From Chaunax sp. Z400 (taxonomy: Eukaryota > Chordata > Actinopteri > Lophiiformes > Chaunacidae): a stretch of 64,000 nucleotides of DNA. Location: assembly GCA_037577475.1 (NCBI GenBank), contig CM075195.1, positions 26,521,899-26,585,898 of the forward strand. The letters run 5' to 3'. Position numbers and translations under genes: made by a program. Shown here one piece after another: positions 60,271-64,000 of this stretch. The notes under the pieces were generated by a model. It was not told where the DNA came from. It searched no databases and worked only from the letters and a program-made list of their open reading frames with translations. Every line of letters begins with the position of its first letter. Position 1 is the first letter of the stretch.

Positions 60271-61178
60271 ATTATTTAAGTTGTTCCTGGTAATTACATT
60301 TGCTGTAAACTGCACATCTGAGAAAAAGTAAAATTTTCAAATTTACATAAATGATTAAATAAACTGCTTATAATTCAAATGTAAATATTCAAATATCAAA
60401 AATCAGTACATTGGAGATGTGTACATGAAGTTTTGTGGAAAAATATAGGAGAGATTTTGAGTTATGCCCCAGAAATCCTAATCTGAGACTAATCCCACAG
60501 AGAATGAGTTTGTCCAATTTGGAGCCATGGAAACCAAAAGAAAAAGAAAAAAACATGAAAAAATGTGAAACCTTTTTGAGTTATGCTCTGGAAAAATGAA
60601 ATTTGACGGACAGACGGATGGGACGAATGGAACCAACTCCTACATGAACCCAAGAGAACCAGAGAATTGTGGAGCCTGGTTGGTCACATATTTGCCATCT
60701 ATAGCATCGGTGCAATTAGGAGAGAAACCAAAGCTCCTCAAACTCCCCTTCAATAAATGGCCCTCCATTCTCTCTCTTTTGGCATCAGCATCTACCTGTC
60801 AAGAGAGCCATTCCAGATACCTTTGGCAACATCCACCAGAATATGTGATATTACTGTGACTCCTACACAAAAGTGGTACCCAGTGGTAAGAGTACCCTGT
60901 TACTAGGTATCCAAATGTAAATGACAAAATAAAGTAATTGCTAATATTTAACATAGAGTGACCAGGGACATGAATAAGAATGTAAAACACCAAGGCAACA
61001 ATATTGTAGACAAACATCTGTTGTCTACTTCACTACTGAACAAAAGACAAGGCAATGACAACACAACATGACAACACAGTCTACTAATTTGATTCAGGAA
61101 TATTTGTGTTTCTAAACAACCCGAGTGTCTGTATTCCATAATAATATTTTCTCAGAACAGACATAAAAATTAAACATT
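60271..61178. other. Intergenic, nothing recognised
   Basis: One plus-strand frame at 60596-60859 is open for 87 codons but resembles no family I know. Confidence 0.35.
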
Positions 61179-61590
61179 TCTCAGTGGAATAATCTGCCAT
61201 ATTGTATCACTTTAGCAGCAAGTAAAGAAAGTTTTAAAAAGGAACTAAAGAGGCTGCTACCAGGACGAAGTCAGCAAAATATCATATTTCTTCTGTCTCT
61301 TTGTGGTTTTGTGAAATATAAGCATGGTTATAGATACAGCTGTTAGTATGTATATTGTGTAAATGAGCGTGTGTATATCGGCATGGGGTTGTGTATGTAT
61401 ATTGTATATTTTATGTATATATAGAGAGGAATTTCTATTGCTGAAATGGAAGTTGGATTTATAATGCCTATACTGCTTTAATGTGCGTTGGGGGTAGTGA
61501 TGTAAATGTATTTATGTATGTGAAAACATGTGTATACATTATGTTCTTAATATGGACCCCTTGTAACAGCTAATGGGAATCCAATTAAGC
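61179..61590 (+). mobile_element. LINE 3' end with reverse-transcriptase C-terminus
   Basis: The plus strand starts QWNNLPYCITLAASKESFKK then ELKRLL, the typical closing motif (WN.LP...S...FK..LK) of several fish LINE ORF2 proteins. A TG/TA-rich 3' UTR follows, ending near 'GGACCCCTTGTAACAGCTAA' and 'GGGAATCCAATTAA'. No upstream catalytic part is left. Confidence 0.58.
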
Positions 61591-61704
61591 TGCCTCCTCC
61601 CTAGTTTCACTTCCCTCGTAGCCCTCAGTGTCCAGCACAATTGGCCCAGCTTGCTTGTGTGTGTGTGTGGGTGAGGAGGTGAGGCGAGACAGCAGTCGCA
61701 GAGA

Positions 61705-62922
61705 CTACAGCTGTGATGGCTGCTCCTCAGTGGTCAGGAGACCTTTTGGTTTGGCTCTGTCCTCTGAGGCTGGCTGCTGATCCACAGTGCTGCAAGACAC
61801 AGGAGTGGGGAAAATGGCAAAAATCACTGCATCAGAGATAGATACGACTTAACATGAGCAGGTTGGTCAGGAATTATACCGTATACAAGTCAAGGTACAT
61901 AGCTGACACCATACTGAGCTCTATTTACATTATTTTGCTCTGTGTGCATGAGGAACTACAGGAAATGTTTGTTCTTTTCTCAACCACTTTAAAATGGGAC
62001 AACAACCACTGTGCCCATAAAGGAATAGGACGAGCAGCTTCTGCAGTGACCAGAAGTGTTTTACAGGCAGAAACATTATCGAAGCCTCAGAGCAAGCTTG
62101 TAGTTTCTCAAACTACTAATGACAAGCATGAATTACAAACTATTCAGCCCATCTGAAACTAATTTGCATTTCATTAAATGTGAAGAAGGCATTTTCCTAC
62201 TTGACCAGCAGGGGCTAGCATACTACCAAACTTGCATTAAAAACGACCCAGAGGTTCTCTGTACTCTAACCGTAGCCACCTGTTGGACGTGGTGTTAGGA
62301 GTGGGAGAGAGGTGGGAGAGAGCCGGGGTGAGAACTGCAGCCCCATCTGCAGGGAGGAGAGTGTTGAGCTTAGGAGATGGGATCAAGGTCGGGCAGGCCG
62401 TTAGTTGTATGCCAGGAGGCTGCATTAGAAAGGGGTGAGGGAAAAGGGAGGAGATCAGTCTCTACAGAGCCTATATGTCGGACAAAGTTATGAGCAACTA
62501 TCAGAATCAGAAAGCCTTTATTGTCATTGTAAACTCTGCATACAACGAAATTAGGAGTGCTACTCCTCTTTGGTGCATAAAAAAATCTGAATGTTAAACT
62601 ACAAGTCTTTAAAACAATTATATAGATATACTTCAAAAACATGGGTGTCACCATAAAATGTTGTGCTGCGAAGAATGAAAGATATTAAAGATATTGATGA
62701 AGTCCATAAATCACCAGTTTCAAGGCAAAGGACACAAAGTGATAAAATCCAGGGATGGCAACAGAGGAAAACATTTTTAGCTGAAAGAAGAGACCATCCG
62801 TGAAAATCAAATACAGACTGACAGAAAATCACCGGTGAACAGTAGAGAAGTTACTACAGAGACTGATCACTCACAGCAGTCATAGGAATGATCCAGTGGG
62901 GTGTGATGACAGGTTTGGGCTG
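61705..62922 (-). CDS. Unidentified gene, last three exons (partial)
   Basis: Three minus-strand segments with splice sites fit together in one frame. Exon A 62922-62875 (QPKPVITPHWIIPMTA, donor GTGAGT). Exon B 62419-62280 (PPGIQLTACPTLIPSPKLNT to SPTPNTTSN, acceptor CTAATGCAG, donor GTGGCT). Exon C 61789-61705 (TVDQQPASEDRAKPKGLLTT, stop TAG, acceptor TGTCTTGCAG). Both junctions keep frame. The residues are Pro/Thr/Ser-rich, like the disordered tail of a regulatory or transcription-factor protein, but I do not recognise it. The exon A acceptor (GTGAGTGCAG) is weak. The rest of the gene would lie beyond the right edge of the window, spanning the tRNA genes. It could still be chance. Confidence 0.45.
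62503..62620 (-). mobile_element. L2-type LINE tail, reverse
   Basis: 'CAGAATCAGAAAGCCTTTAT' and 'TGTCATTGTAAACTCTGCAT' with 'ACAACGAAATTAGGAGTGCT' are the reverse complement of a fish L2 3' tail (compare the tail at 29980). It lies between exons A and B of the unidentified gene. Confidence 0.7.
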
Positions 62923-63057
62923 CTGCACTCACGGCTGGGAGACAGTCAGAAAACTTGTTGTCACACTCTGTGGACCATTCTAAGTTATTGCTCTCCATGC
63001 TTGTCCCCAGATCCATGTACTTTGCATAAATAGATTTTCAGGAATTGACTAAACTAG

Positions 63058-63260
63058 CTGGCGCTGTGACTTTTACTGAAGTTATGTATGTGGATGTCTT
63101 CAGACTGGAAGTCTTATCAAACATATGAAATTGTGGGCAGATTGGACCATGGCTTGTGGAGTTATTACAGTTATTTCCTGCTTCATGACGAACCATCAAC
63201 ATTCGCCGCACAGCCATGGCTTTGAACCAAAACTCAGAATATTCACACCAACTTGCTTGA
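63058..63260 (+). mobile_element. Dispersed 'GGCGCTGTGACTTTTA' repeat
   Basis: 'GGCGCTGTGACTTTTACTGA', 'TCTTCAGACTGGAAGTCTTA', 'GGGCAGATTGGACCATGG' and 'TTCCTGCTTCATGACGAACC' align by eye with the copy at 26830. Confidence 0.55.
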
Positions 63261-63800
63261 CTGGCTTCATAAAAGTGGATCAATTTTAAATGTTGAAGTG
63301 AGCTTGAGGACAAAGTTTAACTATTTATACTAATGTGCTTGTCATTGGTGTCACAACTTCAGTGACATTTTTACTGGAAACATTTTTAGTCAACAGCGAA
63401 ATCTATCCCGAGTGAGTGATTATTCTCCTGAGGCCAGTATCACAAAGAGGGTTCGATTCCATGCATTGGTTTTGGATTGCCTGCTTTCACTAAACTGGCT
63501 CAGTTTTAAATGGGGAAAATCACTGTGACAAATGAAGACAAAGTTTAAAAACTTTACAACGTTGTCATCTCTAAAGAAAACTTCAGAATCTGTTGTCCTT
63601 TCACGTTTTTGTGGACTTTGTTCGACATATTTTGCCACTATGTCGGGGTTTTGTCAGAAATCCAGTCACAGCTTTACTGCGTCACCACCTCTCCTCTGTC
63701 TGCTTACTGTTTGCTGCTGCAATAGCATCCAGGACCACTGGTATGTAGTTCAACACAAAACATTGGACTTGCCACATTGTTACTTTGTGGTCCAACTCAC
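63261..63800. other. Intergenic before the tRNA pair
   Basis: One 96-codon open frame (63532-63822, plus) has no family resemblance and runs into the tRNA; I do not call it. Confidence 0.4.
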
Positions 63801-63873
63801 TGTGCAGTGGCCTAATGGATAAGGCACTGGCCTCCTAAGCCAGGGATTGTGGGCTCAAGTCCCATCTGGGGTG
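63801..63873 (+). tRNA. tRNA-Arg (anticodon CCT), probably a pseudogene
   Basis: 73 bases in the right register: D-arm 'TGGCCTAATGGATAAGGC', anticodon stem-loop CTGGC-CTCCTAA-GCCAG (CCT), T-arm GTGGG-CTCAAGT-CCCAT. The acceptor stem is damaged: the 5' strand TGTGCAG no longer pairs at positions 1, 2 and 4 with the 3' strand CTGGGGT. T54 is C and G57 is A relative to the usual TTCGAGT loop. It has no own T-run terminator. A decayed copy is more likely than a functional gene. Confidence 0.7.
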
Positions 63874-63879
63874 TTTCAT

Positions 63880-63951
63880 AGCAGAGTGGCGCAGCGGAAG
63901 CGTGCTGGGCCCATAACCCAGAGGTCGATGGATCGAAACCATCCTCTGCTA
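63880..63951 (+). tRNA. Initiator tRNA-Met (anticodon CAT)
   Basis: 72 bases that, as far as I recall the vertebrate initiator tRNA, match it exactly. Acceptor AGCAGAG/CTCTGCT with A at position 1 pairing U72; D-arm GTGGCGCAGCGGAAGCG; anticodon stem with three G-C pairs GGGCCCATAACCC; T-loop ATCGAAA instead of TTCGAAT, the initiator marker. Pol III terminator TTTTT at 63957-63961. It begins six bases after the tRNA-Arg copy. Confidence 0.96.
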
Positions 63952-64000
63952 ACCACTTTTTGAAAACATTCTGATCACAAACTTAAAATGAATCAAACAA

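Noticed and set aside
1..64000. CRISPR array, operon or phage-like system
   Set aside because: No regularly spaced repeats and no bacterial gene organisation; the DNA is plainly vertebrate.

Overview
The window looks like nuclear DNA from a bony fish, most likely a percomorph-type teleost. Evidence: multi-exon vertebrate genes with GT-AG introns, an AT-rich background, many short microsatellites, and typical fish interspersed repeats (Tc1/mariner, L2, L1-like, tRNA-headed SINEs, foldback DNA). I cannot name the species. Nothing suggests bacterial, plasmid or viral DNA. All exon models were built by hand from reading frames, splice sites and protein families I know. Five models (tnnc1, dedd, icmt, rpl22, rcc2) close in frame from start to stop.

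Layout, left to right. 1-5.6 kb: intergenic, with Tc1-like, other DNA-transposon and L1-like remnants. 5.7-9.4 kb (+): cardiac/slow troponin C (tnnc1), six coding exons, 161 aa, with a MEF2-like site upstream. 10.46-11.52 kb: a roughly 1 kb imperfect palindrome (foldback) just before the dedd promoter. 11.6-20.9 kb (+): dedd, a death-effector-domain protein, with a likely noncoding first exon and four coding exons. 21-28 kb: dedd 3' flank and repeats. 28.1-31.1 kb (-): a THAP zinc-finger gene whose single intron holds a Tc1-like transposon that is itself split by an L2 LINE. 31.1-31.37 kb: a compact head-to-head promoter shared with icmt. 31.4-36.1 kb (+): icmt, the prenylcysteine carboxyl methyltransferase. 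36-41 kb: intergenic with LINE and DNA-transposon debris. 41.3-46.2 kb (+): rpl22, with 5'TOP and NRF1-like promoter elements. 46.2-58.5 kb (-): rcc2 (TD-60), twelve coding exons, tail-to-tail with rpl22. 61.7-62.9 kb (-): the last three exons of a gene I do not recognise. 63.8-63.95 kb (+): a degenerate tRNA-Arg(CCT) six bases before an intact initiator tRNA-Met.

The genes do not form one pathway. They cover muscle calcium sensing (tnnc1), death-domain signalling (dedd), prenyl-protein maturation (icmt), ribosome structure (rpl22), mitotic and small-GTPase regulation (rcc2) and DNA binding (THAP). The human orthologues, from memory, lie on chromosome 1p36 (ICMT, RPL22, RCC2), 1q23 (DEDD) and 3p21 (TNNC1), so the fish order reflects its own rearrangement history. 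I found no clearly new biological system. The best leads are the foldback at the dedd promoter, the THAP/icmt bidirectional promoter with a possibly frameshifted THAP reading frame, the unidentified 3' gene, and the tRNA pair.
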